This document shows, piece after piece, positions 36,718 to 45,405 of a stretch of 64,000 bases of DNA; the stretch's first letter is position 1; each line of letters begins with the position of its first letter. Location of the stretch: the NCBI GenBank assembly GCA_963770045.1, contig CAVYOD010000014.1, positions 124,001-188,000 on the forward strand, read 5' to 3'. This stretch comes from CAVYOD01 sp963770045. Its GTDB lineage: Bacteria > Acidobacteriota > Aminicenantia > Aminicenantales > CAVYOD01. Under the pieces are notes generated by a model. The model did not search any database. It saw only the letters and a program-made list of their open reading frames with translations, and was not told where the DNA came from. The position numbers were made by a program, and so were the translations under genes.

Positions 36718-36900
36718 TCAGAGTGTTGAGACTTTCTCTCCGAACGTTTTTTCAATCCAGCTTTTTATTTCGTCCCGGCTGTGCCTGAAGCAGGCTAGAA
36801 TTTCTTCCTCGCTTCCCTGGCAGGCCGTGAGGAATCCCTCAGCCATCTGGGACCGGGCGGAATTGTGAGTGCAGATAAAAAGGACTTTCGTCTTTGGCAT
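36718..36900 (-). pseudogene. arsenate reductase (ArsC, LMW phosphatase type) with large internal deletion
   Basis: 60 codons only. The N-terminus TKVLFICTHNSARSQMAEGF is the intact P-loop (C-x5-R-S) of thioredoxin-coupled ArsC; the C-terminus GSEEEILACFRHSRDEIKSW matches the last helix of the same family (about residues 105-135). Some 70-80 residues between them, including the catalytic Asp-Pro loop and the resolving cysteines, are missing, with the frame kept. An active enzyme is unlikely. TACAAT lies on the minus strand 6 bp before the ATG. Could be an assembly collapse. It sits upstream of the operon promoter, so it is a separate unit or the remnant of the ancestral first gene. Confidence 0.75.
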
Positions 36901-36931
36901 GGTTTAATTGTAGCAGAAAAAAGCCATATTT

Positions 36932-38534
36932 TCATCCACGGGATTTATCGGCTTGAAGGAGCGATCTCTCGGAAAGCATGTTTTTTTGCTTTTTCTTTTC
37001 TTCGAACGTGCGCGGGACCGGGATCGGCTCCCCCGTCGAAGGATCTTTGCCCGTATAATACATGCAGGTGGAGCGGGTCATGGGCGTCGGTGTAAAGATC
37101 TGGACTCCTTCGATGGGCTTCTCCCCTTCCGCCTCGAGCTTCCGGATGGTCCGGGCCAGGTCTCTGCGATTCCTTTTCGGTCGTTCCCGGATGGGCGACC
37201 AGGAAGTAGTATTTGAGATGTTGTTTGCGGTCTCTGTTCAGTTTAGAGAAAAGCCGCCGGAATTCCTCGAGCCGCGGGATGCCTTTGTTCATCAGCCGCA
37301 GCACGCGGGGAGAGACGTGCTCGGGGGCGATTTTGAGAAGACCCGAAATATGATGGTCCGACAATTCCTTGATGTACTCCGGGCTGGCCAAGGCCAGGTC
37401 ATGGCGAATCCCGCTCCGGACAAAAACCTTCTTCACGCCGGGAATCGCGCGGGCCTGCCTCATCAGCCGGATGAGCCGTTGATGGCTGCGGTCGAGCTTG
37501 GGACATTCAAGACAATCGGCTTCGCACGCCCGGCGGCAATCCATGCCGTACATGTTGGCCGTCGGCCCTCCCAGGTCATCGACATACCCCTTGAAATCCG
37601 GGTGGTGTGTCAGGCGTCCGATCTCGGCCAGAATCGAGGCCTCGCTTCTCGAAACGATCCTGTCTCCCTGATGGAGGGAAAGGGAGCAGAACGAGCAGCG
37701 GCCGACGCATCCCCTGTGGGTGACGACGGAAAAGCGGGCCATGCCGAACTCTGGGAAATCCTTGGGGATCTCGCGCCTATAGGGAAGCCCGTAGATCCAA
37801 TCGAGGTCCCGGGTCGTATATTCGGGCATGGGATATTGAAGGACGAAGCGCCCGGCGGAGGCTTGAGCGAGACAGCGGCGGTTAGAAAAAAGATTTTGGG
37901 CCCGACAAAACTGATCGGCATCGGCGCTCACTTCCTCAAAGGAGGGCAGGAGGGTGAATTCCGGGGGGAGGCTCGATCGGACGATGCACGTTCCGAGGAC
38001 GCCGTCCAGGCTTTCTCCGGCCGCGAGTCGCCCGGCGATCTCGATCACCTGGAGCTCGCCCGGACCATAAACTAAGATATCCGCCCGGGAGTCGAGCAGG
38101 ATACTCCGGCGGACCCGGTTCTCCCAATAATCATAGTGAGCAAAACGGCGGAGGGAGGCCTCGATCCCGCCGATGACAATCGGAACGCCGGGATAAAGCT
38201 GCTTGAGCTTGTTGCAATAGACAAGGACGGCCCGGTCGGGAATTTGAGATTTATGGGGAGCGTGAGGATCGCGGCTCCGCGGCCGCTTCAGGGGTGTGTA
38301 ATTGACCAAAAGACTGTCGATCGAGCCCGAGGTCAGGCCAAAAAAAAGGCGCGGCCGGCCGAGCTTCGTGAAGTCACGGTCTTTGGCCCAATCGGGCTGG
38401 CTGACGACTCCGACCTTGTAGCCTTTAGCGTCCAGGACCCGGGCGATGACGCCGACGCCGGAGAGAGGATGGTCGGCATAGGGCTCCCCGCTGATGAGGA
38501 TGACGTCAAATCCGGAGCCCTTGGTCGAAATCAT
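36932..38534 (-). CDS. YgiQ family radical SAM protein (one frameshift)
   Basis: Start ATG 38534 (MISTKGSGFDVILISGEPYA), two bases after the MFS stop. N-terminal UPF0313 domain (HPLSGVGVIARVLDAKGYKV), PIVIGGIEASLRRFAHYDYW, then the radical SAM cluster CVGRCSFCSLSLHQG, DLGGPTANMYGMDC, and the C-terminal block. A shift near 37167 leads from YYFLVAHPGTTEKE into DLARTIRKLEAEGEKPIEGV, IFTPTPMTRSTCMYYTGKDP and a stop at 36932, restoring the family C-terminus. Function in the family is not established. Pairs with the MFS gene upstream. Confidence 0.85.
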
Positions 38535-38535
38535 C

Positions 38536-39669
38536 TTAATACTTTTCCCGTTTGAAGACGAAATACGCAAACCCTGAATTCATGACGAGCAAACCGCCGG
38601 CGATGAGAAAAGGGTATTTCAAGCCGATATTATACCCCAGCGGCGAGAAAACCAGGCTCCCGACCATGTTGCCGAGCGTCTGGATGGCCAGGAGCAGGCC
38701 GGAGCTTCCGCCGATCGTTCTCTGGGCGAAAAGCCTGGAGATGAATAGGACGACCAGCGCGCTCAGCATCCCGTCGCCGACCTCATGGACCACCCGGAAA
38801 CAGAAGGAGAGATAGACGTTTCCGGTCGCCATGAGGGCGAGGCCGAGTCCCGAAAGGAGCATCGAAATAATAAAAACGCGTTTGTTGACCGCAGGATGAG
38901 TTTTCAAGAGCCCCACGAAGAAGGCGGAGCAGGCCATGGCCAAGAGAGCCAGCGACATAAAGAGAGCTAGCTGCAGGTTATTCAACCCGAAATTCTCTCT
39001 CAAGAAGGGACTGTAGACCGTCCCTTCGACTCCCCAGTGAAGAGCCAGGATGAAGATCAAAAAAGAAAAGAGCATAGTCTTCCTGCGGAGGAGATTCGAT
39101 CTGTACTCCTTGAGAGTCACGAGCTCAAACCTCTCGTCGCCGAGTCGCCCGGTCATTGACAGAACGGCCAGCAGGATAGCGGCGTAGGCGTAAAAAAGCA
39201 CTTGAAAATTGGCCAGGTAAATCAGGAGTCCGCCGACCAAAGTCCCGCAGGCGGTTCCGAGAGCCAGCCAGAAGGCCAGCCGGCTGTACTTTTTGTTCTG
39301 GTTGAGCGCCGTTTCGTCCTTGTAGTAAAGGCTGTTGGTCGACACATCCAGAGCGTTGTTGGCGACCCCGATGAAAAGAAACAGGAGGGCCATGACCACA
39401 AAATTGTGGCTGCGGCCGGCGGCCACAAGAAGCAGGCTGAGCAGGACGAGGGCCGCCTGGATGACCTTTTTAATCGATAAGCGGTCGTTGATCCAGCCGG
39501 CGGGAAAGGAAGAGAGCAGGGGAGCAAAGGCGTAGAGGGATATGATCACCCCGATCTGCCAGCCGGCCAACCCGATCTTCAGAAAATAGAGGGGCGTGAG
39601 GAAAAAGACGGAGTTCACGGCGAACTTCCGCCAGAAGTTGATGACATGGATTCTTGTCACCGCGCTCAT
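38536..39669 (-). CDS. MFS transporter (12-TM)
   Basis: 377 residues, twelve hydrophobic segments. Motif A-like GWINDRLSIKKVIQ between TM2 and TM3 identifies an MFS fold, and LGTACGTLVGGLLIY is motif C-like. No drug family can be assigned. Stop is one base before the YgiQ start, so the two are co-transcribed. The start at 39669 is divergent from the winged-helix/nucleotidyltransferase pair, and the operator tract between could affect both. Substrate unknown. Confidence 0.85.
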   Translation of the reverse strand: MSAVTRIHVINFWRKFAVNSVFFLTPLYFLKIGLAGWQIGVIISLYAFAPLLSSFPAGWINDRLSIKKVIQAALVLLSLLLVAAGRSHNFVVMALLFLFIGVANNALDVSTNSLYYKDETALNQNKKYSRLAFWLALGTACGTLVGGLLIYLANFQVLFYAYAAILLAVLSMTGRLGDERFELVTLKEYRSNLLRRKTMLFSFLIFILALHWGVEGTVYSPFLRENFGLNNLQLALFMSLALLAMACSAFFVGLLKTHPAVNKRVFIISMLLSGLGLALMATGNVYLSFCFRVVHEVGDGMLSALVVLFISRLFAQRTIGGSSGLLLAIQTLGNMVGSLVFSPLGYNIGLKYPFLIAGGLLVMNSGFAYFVFKREKY

Positions 39670-39719
39670 CCTGCGAATTATACATATTTCCAGATTGGGT
39701 TCCTAGACCTGATGGGGCG

Positions 39720-39748
39720 TTGACAGAGTCCTCTTCTCGTGTTACCGT
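39720..39748 (+). promoter_or_regulatory. promoter of the winged-helix/nucleotidyltransferase pair
   Basis: TTGACA (39720-39725), 17-bp spacer, TACCGT (39743-39748; weak -10). The predicted transcription start falls inside the first operator at 39750-39770. Confidence 0.5.
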
Positions 39749-39749
39749 A

Positions 39750-39791
39750 ATAACCACCAGAGGTGGTTATATAACCACTTATGGTGGTTAT
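39750..39791. promoter_or_regulatory. two adjacent 21-bp palindromic operators
   Basis: Site 1 (39750-39770): arms ATAACCACC / GGTGGTTAT around AGA, perfect. Site 2 (39771-39791): arms ATAACCACT / GGTGGTTAT around TAT, one mismatch. The sites abut exactly, so centres are 21 bp apart, two helical turns, on the same DNA face. They lie just upstream of the winged-helix gene start. Confidence 0.8.
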
Positions 39792-39820
39792 TTGCCAGGC
39801 CAGACAACAGGAGCCGAAAA

Positions 39821-40150
39821 ATGCTGGAAGCGCTGCTTGCATCCGCCATCAAAGAAAAGATTCTTCTTTATCTCTTCAGAAACGGGGAATCCTATCCGAG
39901 CGAAATAGCCAGAACATTCGGTTTCAATCTGAGCGCCGTTCAAAAACATCTGTTGAACTTGGAGGCCGGGGGAGTTCTTTACAGCAAGCTCAAAGGAAGA
40001 GTCAGGTTATTTGGGACGAGTCCCAGATATCCGTTTAAAAAAGAGCTTGAGGCGCTCTTGAATAAAGCACTCGAATTTATCCCCGAAGCAGAGAAACAGA
40101 GGTATTATCTGAAGAGACTGAGACCACGGCGTACCCGGAAACCGTTATAA
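39821..40150 (+). CDS. winged-helix DNA-binding protein (antitoxin/repressor candidate)
   Basis: 109 residues starting MLEALLASAIKEKILLYLFR. Residues ~5-65 form an ArsR/MarR-like winged helix: ESYPSEIARTFGFNLSAVQK (turn and recognition helix), HLLNLEAGGVLYSKLKGRVR (wing). The basic C-terminal tail (RYYLKRLRPRRTRKPL) could add DNA contact. It is followed after 3 bp by a nucleotidyltransferase gene. The tandem palindromes upstream are its likely target, which fits autoregulation as in type IV AbiE modules, although the protein is only half the length of AbiEi. Confidence 0.75.
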   Translation: MLEALLASAIKEKILLYLFRNGESYPSEIARTFGFNLSAVQKHLLNLEAGGVLYSKLKGRVRLFGTSPRYPFKKELEALLNKALEFIPEAEKQRYYLKRLRPRRTRKPL

Positions 40151-40153
40151 TCA

Positions 40154-40696
40154 ATGATGAGGATCTCGAAGCTCGGGATTAGAGAATTGGCCCTTTACGT
40201 CTCCAGCCACTTGACCAAAAACGGAATCGACACGGTCCTCTCCGGAGGCGCCTGCGTGTCTATCTATACTGAAAACAAGTATGTTTCCTCAGACCTGGAT
40301 TTCGTCTTGCAGTCTTATGAAGATCAAAAGAGGCTCAGGCAAGTTTTAGGAAAAATCGACTTTTATTTTGAAGATGGACATTTCAAGCATAGAGAAACGG
40401 AATTCTTTGTTGAGTTTCTCCCCCCGCCCGCTTCAGTCGGAGACGAACCCATAAAAGAAGTGGCAGAAATGAAGAAAGGGGAAATGACCCTGAAACTTCT
40501 GTCTCCAACGGATTGTGTTAAAGACCGCCTGGCGTCTTTTTACCATTGGAACGACAGGCAGGCCCTCGACCAAGCCATTCTTGTCGCAAAATATAATCCC
40601 GTAGACCCTGGCGAGATTGAACGTTGGTCAAAAAGAGAAGGGATGAGCGAAAGATACAAGATCTTTAGAAGACAGCTCAGACACGTCCACTCATGA
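40154..40696 (+). CDS. nucleotidyltransferase-fold protein (toxin candidate)
   Basis: 180 residues. Nucleotidyltransferase motif SGGACVSIYTENKYVSSDLD (G-G-x3-S with D-x-D replaced by DLDF), then FVEFLPPP as third acidic strand, and a C-terminal helical part (CVKDRLASFYHWNDRQALDQ). Resembles the AbiEii/DUF6036-type group. Together with the winged-helix gene 3 bp upstream it forms a two-gene cassette with the organisation of nucleotidyltransferase toxin-antitoxin systems. Toxicity is not shown by the sequence alone. Confidence 0.72.
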   Translation: MMRISKLGIRELALYVSSHLTKNGIDTVLSGGACVSIYTENKYVSSDLDFVLQSYEDQKRLRQVLGKIDFYFEDGHFKHRETEFFVEFLPPPASVGDEPIKEVAEMKKGEMTLKLLSPTDCVKDRLASFYHWNDRQALDQAILVAKYNPVDPGEIERWSKREGMSERYKIFRRQLRHVHS

Positions 40697-40709
40697 ATGA
40701 CGGTAAAAC

Positions 40710-40845
40710 GAGGTCAGGTCTGCACATCTGGCAATCTCTCCCATCTCAACGTCTTTAGGATTTTGGGGCCGCTGGGCACTTCAAAAAAAGGGAGAAACGA
40801 GAAAATGCTGACAAAGGTGTATACCTGAACCGGCTGTCTGACCTC
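40710..40845. repeat. 136-bp region bounded by inverted repeats
   Basis: GAGGTCAG (40710-40717) and CTGACCTC (40838-40845) bound a stretch without ORF in the spacer between converging genes. CAGGTCTGCACATCTGG just inside recalls REP-associated transposon ends, but no second copy was found in the window. Confidence 0.35.
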
Positions 40846-40849
40846 TTAT

Positions 40850-42734
40850 TTAATAGATTTTGCGCCATTTAGCCGTGTCTAAATTGAAAACCCAGACCCT
40901 GCCTCTCTTGAAGTCCGTGACCATAATATCTCGTCCCACGGATTGGACCGGAAAGGCTTCATTGAATCCCCGGGAGTTCGGGATCCTGACCGATTTTTCC
41001 TCTTCAAGATTCTGGCCCAGAATTTTCAGGTAAGATCCGCCTGGCTCTGAATCGGTGAGAACGACTTTCGTTTCATTTTCAATCCAATCAAATGATGGAT
41101 GGGAAGACTCCAGAATCACAGCTTTAACCTTGATAACCCTGTCCTCGGGCAGAGAATAGACGCCCAGCTTGTTTTTATCAGCGACAAAGACAATCTGCTC
41201 TCCGCTCGAACTCCACTGGAAAGCATCTATGGAGCGGGCACTAAAGATTTCTTTTTTGTCCAACGTCGCCGGGTCGCAGAGGGTCAAAATCTCCTTCGAA
41301 TCTTTATCGTCAGACCGGGTAAAAGCCAGGGCGTTTCCTTTTGGAGAGAGTATCCGGCCGGCATAGATGCTTCTTAACCTCCCCTCGGCCATCGTTGTCC
41401 ACCTGCCGTCCTCAACGGAGAATTTCAGAATTTTTCTCTCGGATTCGGGTCCTCTTCTCTTGGGAATGGAAACAAAGATCAGTGACCGGTCGGAGTCCGT
41501 CCAGCCAGCGATGAAATATTCGACCTTAGGGAGACTGAGCGGAAAGCTTCTCAGCCCGGTTCCGTCCGTATTGATAATGCCAAGAAATTTCGCCCCTTCG
41601 CCCCAGGGAACTGCCGCAAAAGCAACTCTCCTTCCGTCTGAAGAGAGATGACAGCCCCAGAGAGACTGGTCTTTGAAAACGGTATTTTTTTTGTCGGCAT
41701 CAAGGAGACATCTCTGGTTCGAGCCGTCCCTGTCCATGATCCACAGTTCCTGGCCGAATGTGCGTTCTTTTCCTTTTCCTAATTCCCCATAAACCTCCCT
41801 GAAATAGGCGATCTTTCCGCCGCCCAAGTTGAAATCCGGGTACACAGATTTCCGCCCAATTCTCTGGAGCCTGGCTTGTTTCAAATCGAACCTAAAGATC
41901 GAACTCTCCGTCGCAAAATAGGCCGATCCCGTATAAGTCTGGACATCGGACACATATTCCCTATTCTTTACGCCCAGATACCGGCCCCCGAAAATCCAGG
42001 CGGAGGTGATAACAAAAGAAAGGACCACGAAGAGCAAACAGAACTTTAAGAAGGTCATGACTTTCTTCCGGGCCTGGGAAAAATCAGTTTTAAGGAAAGT
42101 CAGGATGGAGGCCGCGATAAAACTCAATGGCCATAAGACCAGAAGGCCCAGCGGTCTGCTCAGATAGGGATTCGTCGCCTCGAGAAAGATCTGGTACCTG
42201 GCAAATAAGAAAAGCTCAGCGACCCCAATCAGAATGGCGACGAGAAAAATCGTGAATTGTCTTTCCGAGAGAAAAGAGATGGAAAAGGCCACGGTGTAGG
42301 CCGAAACTGAAAAGAGGAGGATGAAAAAGAAGAGAGAATAACTCCCCGGGTAGGCCCACAGCGAATAGCTTTGAAGTGTTCCTTTGAGACCTGGGAGGAC
42401 ATTAAAAAGCAGCAGAAAGAAGGCAACGATCAGAAACAAGAGGAAAAGGAGAGCGGCATATTTGGTGAGCCAAATGGCCCATTTTTTAATCGGCCTCGAA
42501 AGAAGATAAGCCCAGGCGTCATCTCTGAACTCGGTATAAAACCCGCTGGATCCGAGCAGCAAACCAAAGATCGGGAGAAAAACCAGGATGACGCCTTCCG
42601 AAAGGACGAGAGTGAATTCCTTCTCTCCGGAGTACTTCAAATAAAAGACGGCAAAGACGAGAAGGAGGACCACGGCAAAAATGAGGAGATTCAGCTTTTC
42701 CCTGATTTCTTTGAGGAATAGTTCTCCCGTACAT
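40850..42734 (-). CDS. ABC-2 type permease fused to TolB-like beta-propeller (frameshift at start)
   Basis: The start ATG (42734) overlaps the ATPase stop as TGATG; a one-base shift within the first ten codons is needed to reach LFLKEIREKLNLLIFAVVLL. Residues ~1-210 hold six TM helices of an ABC-2 permease (FRDDAWAYLLSRPIKKWAIW is the typical cytoplasmic loop). From ~250 to the end runs a six-bladed TolB/WD-like propeller (YVSDVQTYTGSAYFATESSI, LWIMDRDGSNQRCLLDADKK, LAFTRSDDKDSKEILTLCDP). The propeller would face outside after the last TM helix. Fusion of ABC-2 permease and propeller is unusual. Operon: GntR-ATPase-permease. Confidence 0.78.
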
Positions 42735-43648
42735 CAGCTCCTCCCTCGATTTCTTTTTTCATTGGGCCCGCCCGCAGAAATAAAGCTTACAAAAATCTCC
42801 TCGAGCGCCAGGGACTCTTTTTCTAAACTGCTTGGACCGAGCGCTCTCAATCGTTTCTCTTTGTCTTCATCCCAGGGATACACGGTCAGCTCGCATCGAT
42901 TGGGACCCAGTTTCTCCTGTAAAATTCCATCGAAGCCCCATTTCTCCGGCACAGGGCCCTCGAAAGTCAGCCGGATTCTTTGGGTCAGGCTCTTCACCGT
43001 TTGATAATCTTCGTCGAGGATGAGATTCCCGCCCTCGAGGATTCCGAGCCGCTCTACGATTCTTTCCAACTCGTGAACAAGATGGCTGGAGAAGAGGATG
43101 GTTGTCCCTGCATCTGAGAGTTCGGCGATGATGTCTTTCAAAAAATCCTGCCGGGTGGGGACATCGATGCCGGAGGTCGGGTCATCCAGGATGAGAAGCT
43201 CGGGTTTGGCCGCCAGAGCCACGGCCAGCCCCAGCTTGAGTTTCATGCCGCGAGAGAGTTGGCCGATTTTTGCCGCCCCGGGAAGCGAGAACCTCTCCAG
43301 ATAATCCTCCGCCTTCTTCGCGTTCCAGGCCGGATAAAAAGCGGAATTGAAAGCGAGGAGTTCGCTGATCCTCATCCACCTGAAGAAGAATGCTTCTTCC
43401 GGGATGTATCCGATCTCTTTTTTGTAACTCGAGTCATTGAATTTGATTTTCTGTCCCTTGTAGAACATTTCTCCCGAGTCGGAAGGAATGATGCCCATGA
43501 TGATGCGGATGAGTGTGGTCTTGCCTTCTCCGTTCTTTCCCAACAATCCGTAGACCTTGCCTTTTTCCAAGGTCAGGTTGAAATTTTGAAGCACGCCCTT
43601 CCGGCCGAAGGCCTTGGAAAGGTTATGAATCCTTAGGATTTCATTCAT
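42734..43648 (-). CDS. ABC transporter ATPase
   Basis: Start set at M of MNEILRIHNLSKAFGRKGVL (43648), overlapping the GntR stop by 8 bp. Walker A GLLGKNGEGKTTLIRI, signature LSRGMKLKLGLA (S-R-G-M variant), Walker B ELLILDDPTSGID with Asp in place of the usual catalytic Glu, H-loop SSHLVHEL. About 304 residues, of the ABC-2/YtrB exporter class. The Glu-to-Asp change at the catalytic position would slow hydrolysis and deserves attention. Partner: the permease-propeller fusion directly downstream. Confidence 0.88.
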   Translation of the reverse strand: MNEILRIHNLSKAFGRKGVLQNFNLTLEKGKVYGLLGKNGEGKTTLIRIIMGIIPSDSGEMFYKGQKIKFNDSSYKKEIGYIPEEAFFFRWMRISELLAFNSAFYPAWNAKKAEDYLERFSLPGAAKIGQLSRGMKLKLGLAVALAAKPELLILDDPTSGIDVPTRQDFLKDIIAELSDAGTTILFSSHLVHELERIVERLGILEGGNLILDEDYQTVKSLTQRIRLTFEGPVPEKWGFDGILQEKLGPNRCELTVYPWDEDKEKRLRALGPSSLEKESLALEEIFVSFISAGGPNEKRNRGRS

Positions 43649-44051
43649 TGGTGCCCCCGCTTGTCCTGGCCCCGGCAGTCCTTCGGAGCCTCTCCTCAAA
43701 CAAGGCGATGATTTCCTGGCCGCTCAGGTTATACCTCTTGGCCTCCTCGATCGCCTGATCAAAGATCCCGATCAGGAAAGTCCGGCGCTCTTTCTCGATC
43801 AGGGAGCTTGAGTTATCGGTCACATAGCACCCTTTGCCTTTTCGGCTGTAAATGAAACCTTCCATTTCCAGCTCCCGGTAGGCGCGGGCGACTGTGTTCG
43901 GGTTGATGATAAGGTCTGTGGCCAGGTCTCGTATGGAGGGGAGCGGTTCCAAAGCTTTGAGCTTTCCCTGGGTGATCTGGCCCTTTATTTCTTTTTTGAT
44001 CTGCTCATAGATCGGGATGAAGCTTGTTGGATCGACTTTGATCACTTTCAT
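43641..44051 (-). CDS. GntR-family repressor, YtrA subfamily
   Basis: 136 residues: IPIYEQIKKEIKGQITQGKL, PLPSIRDLATDLIINPNTVA RAYRELEMEGFIYSRKGKGC is the winged helix, and a short two-helix C-terminal domain replaces the large effector domain, which is diagnostic of YtrA regulators. These control ABC transporter operons, often in response to cell-wall or antimicrobial-peptide stress. It is the first gene of the ABC operon and its own likely operator lies at 44064-44087. Confidence 0.92.
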   Translation of the reverse strand: MKVIKVDPTSFIPIYEQIKKEIKGQITQGKLKALEPLPSIRDLATDLIINPNTVARAYRELEMEGFIYSRKGKGCYVTDNSSSLIEKERRTFLIGIFDQAIEEAKRYNLSGQEIIALFEERLRRTAGARTSGGTNE

Positions 44052-44063
44052 CGCCTCCGTATC

Positions 44064-44087
44064 ACTGTACTATTAATATAATACAGT
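44064..44087. promoter_or_regulatory. YtrA-type operator
   Basis: 24-bp inverted repeat with outer arms ACTGTA (44064-44069) and TACAGT (44082-44087); nine of twelve positions in each half are symmetric. It covers the -10 of the GntR promoter. Confidence 0.7.
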
Positions 44088-44102
44088 TTGCGGATTTGTC
44101 AA
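44075..44102 (-). promoter_or_regulatory. promoter of the GntR-ABC operon
   Basis: Minus strand TTGACA (44097-44102), 16-bp spacer, TATATT (44075-44080). Eleven of twelve consensus bases. The palindromic element starts 16 bp upstream of the -35 box. Confidence 0.75.
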
Positions 44103-44117
44103 GCTTTTTTTAAAAAC

Positions 44118-44316
44118 TAATGCAAACGCGATAAGTAACTTGACATGGTCAAGGTGGCGCCGGAGGCCACCCTTGGGACCCCGTAGCGGAGGGGGGCCCG
44201 TCGGCTTGTCCGACGGGGGAACCGACGGGACTGGTTCCTCGGGGTCCGGGGGCCAGAGGGTGGGCTCCGGCGCCACCTTGAACGGAGGTTTCGCATTAGT
44301 TATTGCGTTTGTTTTA
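44118..44316. mobile_element. ~199-bp palindromic element, copy 2
   Basis: Same orientation and near-identical left two thirds as copy 1 (16639-16834). Terminal repeats TAATGCAAACGCGATAA and TTATTGCGTTTGTTTTA match at 14 of 17 positions. Long inner arms CAAGGTGGCGCCGGAGG... and ...CTCCGGCGCCACCTTG pair; the CCCGTCGG/CCGACGGG hairpin is conserved. Where the copies differ in an inner arm (TTGCGCC/GGCGCA versus TGGCGCC/GGCGCCA) pairing is kept, which suggests structural constraint or independent hairpin repair. Confidence 0.7.
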
Positions 44317-44341
44317 GTCAAGTGTGGGCTGAAGCCGATAT

Positions 44342-44380
44342 AAAAACGGGCCCCTTCCCATGACGAGAAGGGACCCGTTC
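44342..44380 (-). terminator. intrinsic terminator of the DUF4097 operon
   Basis: On the minus strand AACGGGTCCCTTC and GAAGGGGCCCGTT pair (one mismatch) and are followed by TTTTTAT. It ends the sigma/anti-sigma/DUF4097 operon 24 bp after the last stop. Confidence 0.88.
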
Positions 44381-44403
44381 CCTAGAAGTCCGTGATCGCG
44401 CTA

Positions 44404-45375
44404 TCAGCGCTTTTTCAGTTCGACGTCACCGCTGAAAGTGGTGAGCTTGATCGAAGCCCCTCCCTTGTTGACGACGCCGTGGATCTCTTTGCGGCTCAAC
44501 TTGCCCGAGACTTCGATCGGAAAATCGCTTTGGATATTTCCGCTGAAGCTCGAGGCTTCGAATTCAAAAGCCGAGTCGGCCGGAATGGTCATGACCACGT
44601 CGCCGCTGTGGGAATTGAGGCTGTACCGGCCCTGAGGATTGATCCTGCCTTGGAAGGTCAGGTTCCCGCTCAGAACCTTAGCTTTGACCACCATCGCATC
44701 CGAGACCTCGCTCAGGTCGATATCCCCGCTCACCGTCTCCGCTTCGATCGACCCCTTGATCCTCGTCGCCGCGATCGTGCCCGAAACCGTCTTCAAGTTC
44801 ACGTCGCCCACGATATCGGCCAGCTTCAGCTCTCCGCTGACGGCATCGCAATCGGCACCCATCGCCGCTTTCCGGACGTCCACATCCCCGCTCACGGATT
44901 TGGCGATCAACGCTCCGCCGACGCCTTCGACGATGATGTCGCCGCTCACATCCTTGATTTCCGCCGAAGCCTTATCCGGAATCCAGAGGACATAGTTGAC
45001 AGAGACTCTGAGCGACTTATGGAACAAACCCCCCAGGCGTTCCGGGTATTTCGTTTCTATGCGGAGCACATTCCCGACTTTGTTCACCTCGATCGTGACT
45101 TGGGCCGCATCCTCTTTCGCCTTCTCGGCGCTGGAGGCCTCAGTCACCTTGGTGGCGTCGATCTTGACCTGTTCCTGAGGCCAGGTCTTGACATCGATAT
45201 CCCCCGAGACGTTGCTCAGGTAGACTTTTCCGTCTTTGGCCAGAGCCTCTGTTCTCTCAAACTTCTCCTTGAACTCTTCCTTTTCTCCGGCCAGGCAACG
45301 GAGCGGCAGATAGGCTCCTACCAAAAACAAACTGATCAGCAAGACCGCCGCTTTTCTTATTTGGTTTGTCGGCAT
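44404..45375 (-). CDS. DUF4097 family secreted beta-helix-like protein
   Basis: 323 residues with a signal peptide (AAVLLISLFLVGAYLPLRCL). The body is a repetitive beta structure with recurrent VSGDI/VSGDV units (VSGDIDVKTW, VSGDIIVEGV, VSGDVDVRKA, VSGELKLADI, VSGTIAATRI, VSGDIDLSEV), hallmark of DUF4097/adhesin-like proteins. It is 31 bp after the anti-sigma gene, so co-regulated with the ECF sigma factor. This position is frequent for DUF4097 proteins and suggests an envelope-stress effector or sensor; molecular function unknown. Confidence 0.85.
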   Translation of the reverse strand: MPTNQIRKAAVLLISLFLVGAYLPLRCLAGEKEEFKEKFERTEALAKDGKVYLSNVSGDIDVKTWPQEQVKIDATKVTEASSAEKAKEDAAQVTIEVNKVGNVLRIETKYPERLGGLFHKSLRVSVNYVLWIPDKASAEIKDVSGDIIVEGVGGALIAKSVSGDVDVRKAAMGADCDAVSGELKLADIVGDVNLKTVSGTIAATRIKGSIEAETVSGDIDLSEVSDAMVVKAKVLSGNLTFQGRINPQGRYSLNSHSGDVVMTIPADSAFEFEASSFSGNIQSDFPIEVSGKLSRKEIHGVVNKGGASIKLTTFSGDVELKKR

Positions 45376-45405
45376 GAGTTTCCTCCTTTGCTTCGTGTTC
45401 GAGAT

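Noticed and set aside
42519..42734. Separate small protein MYGRTIPQRNQGKAES... at the permease start
   Set aside because: It is the frameshifted 5' end of the permease gene; the other frame continues the TM sequence.
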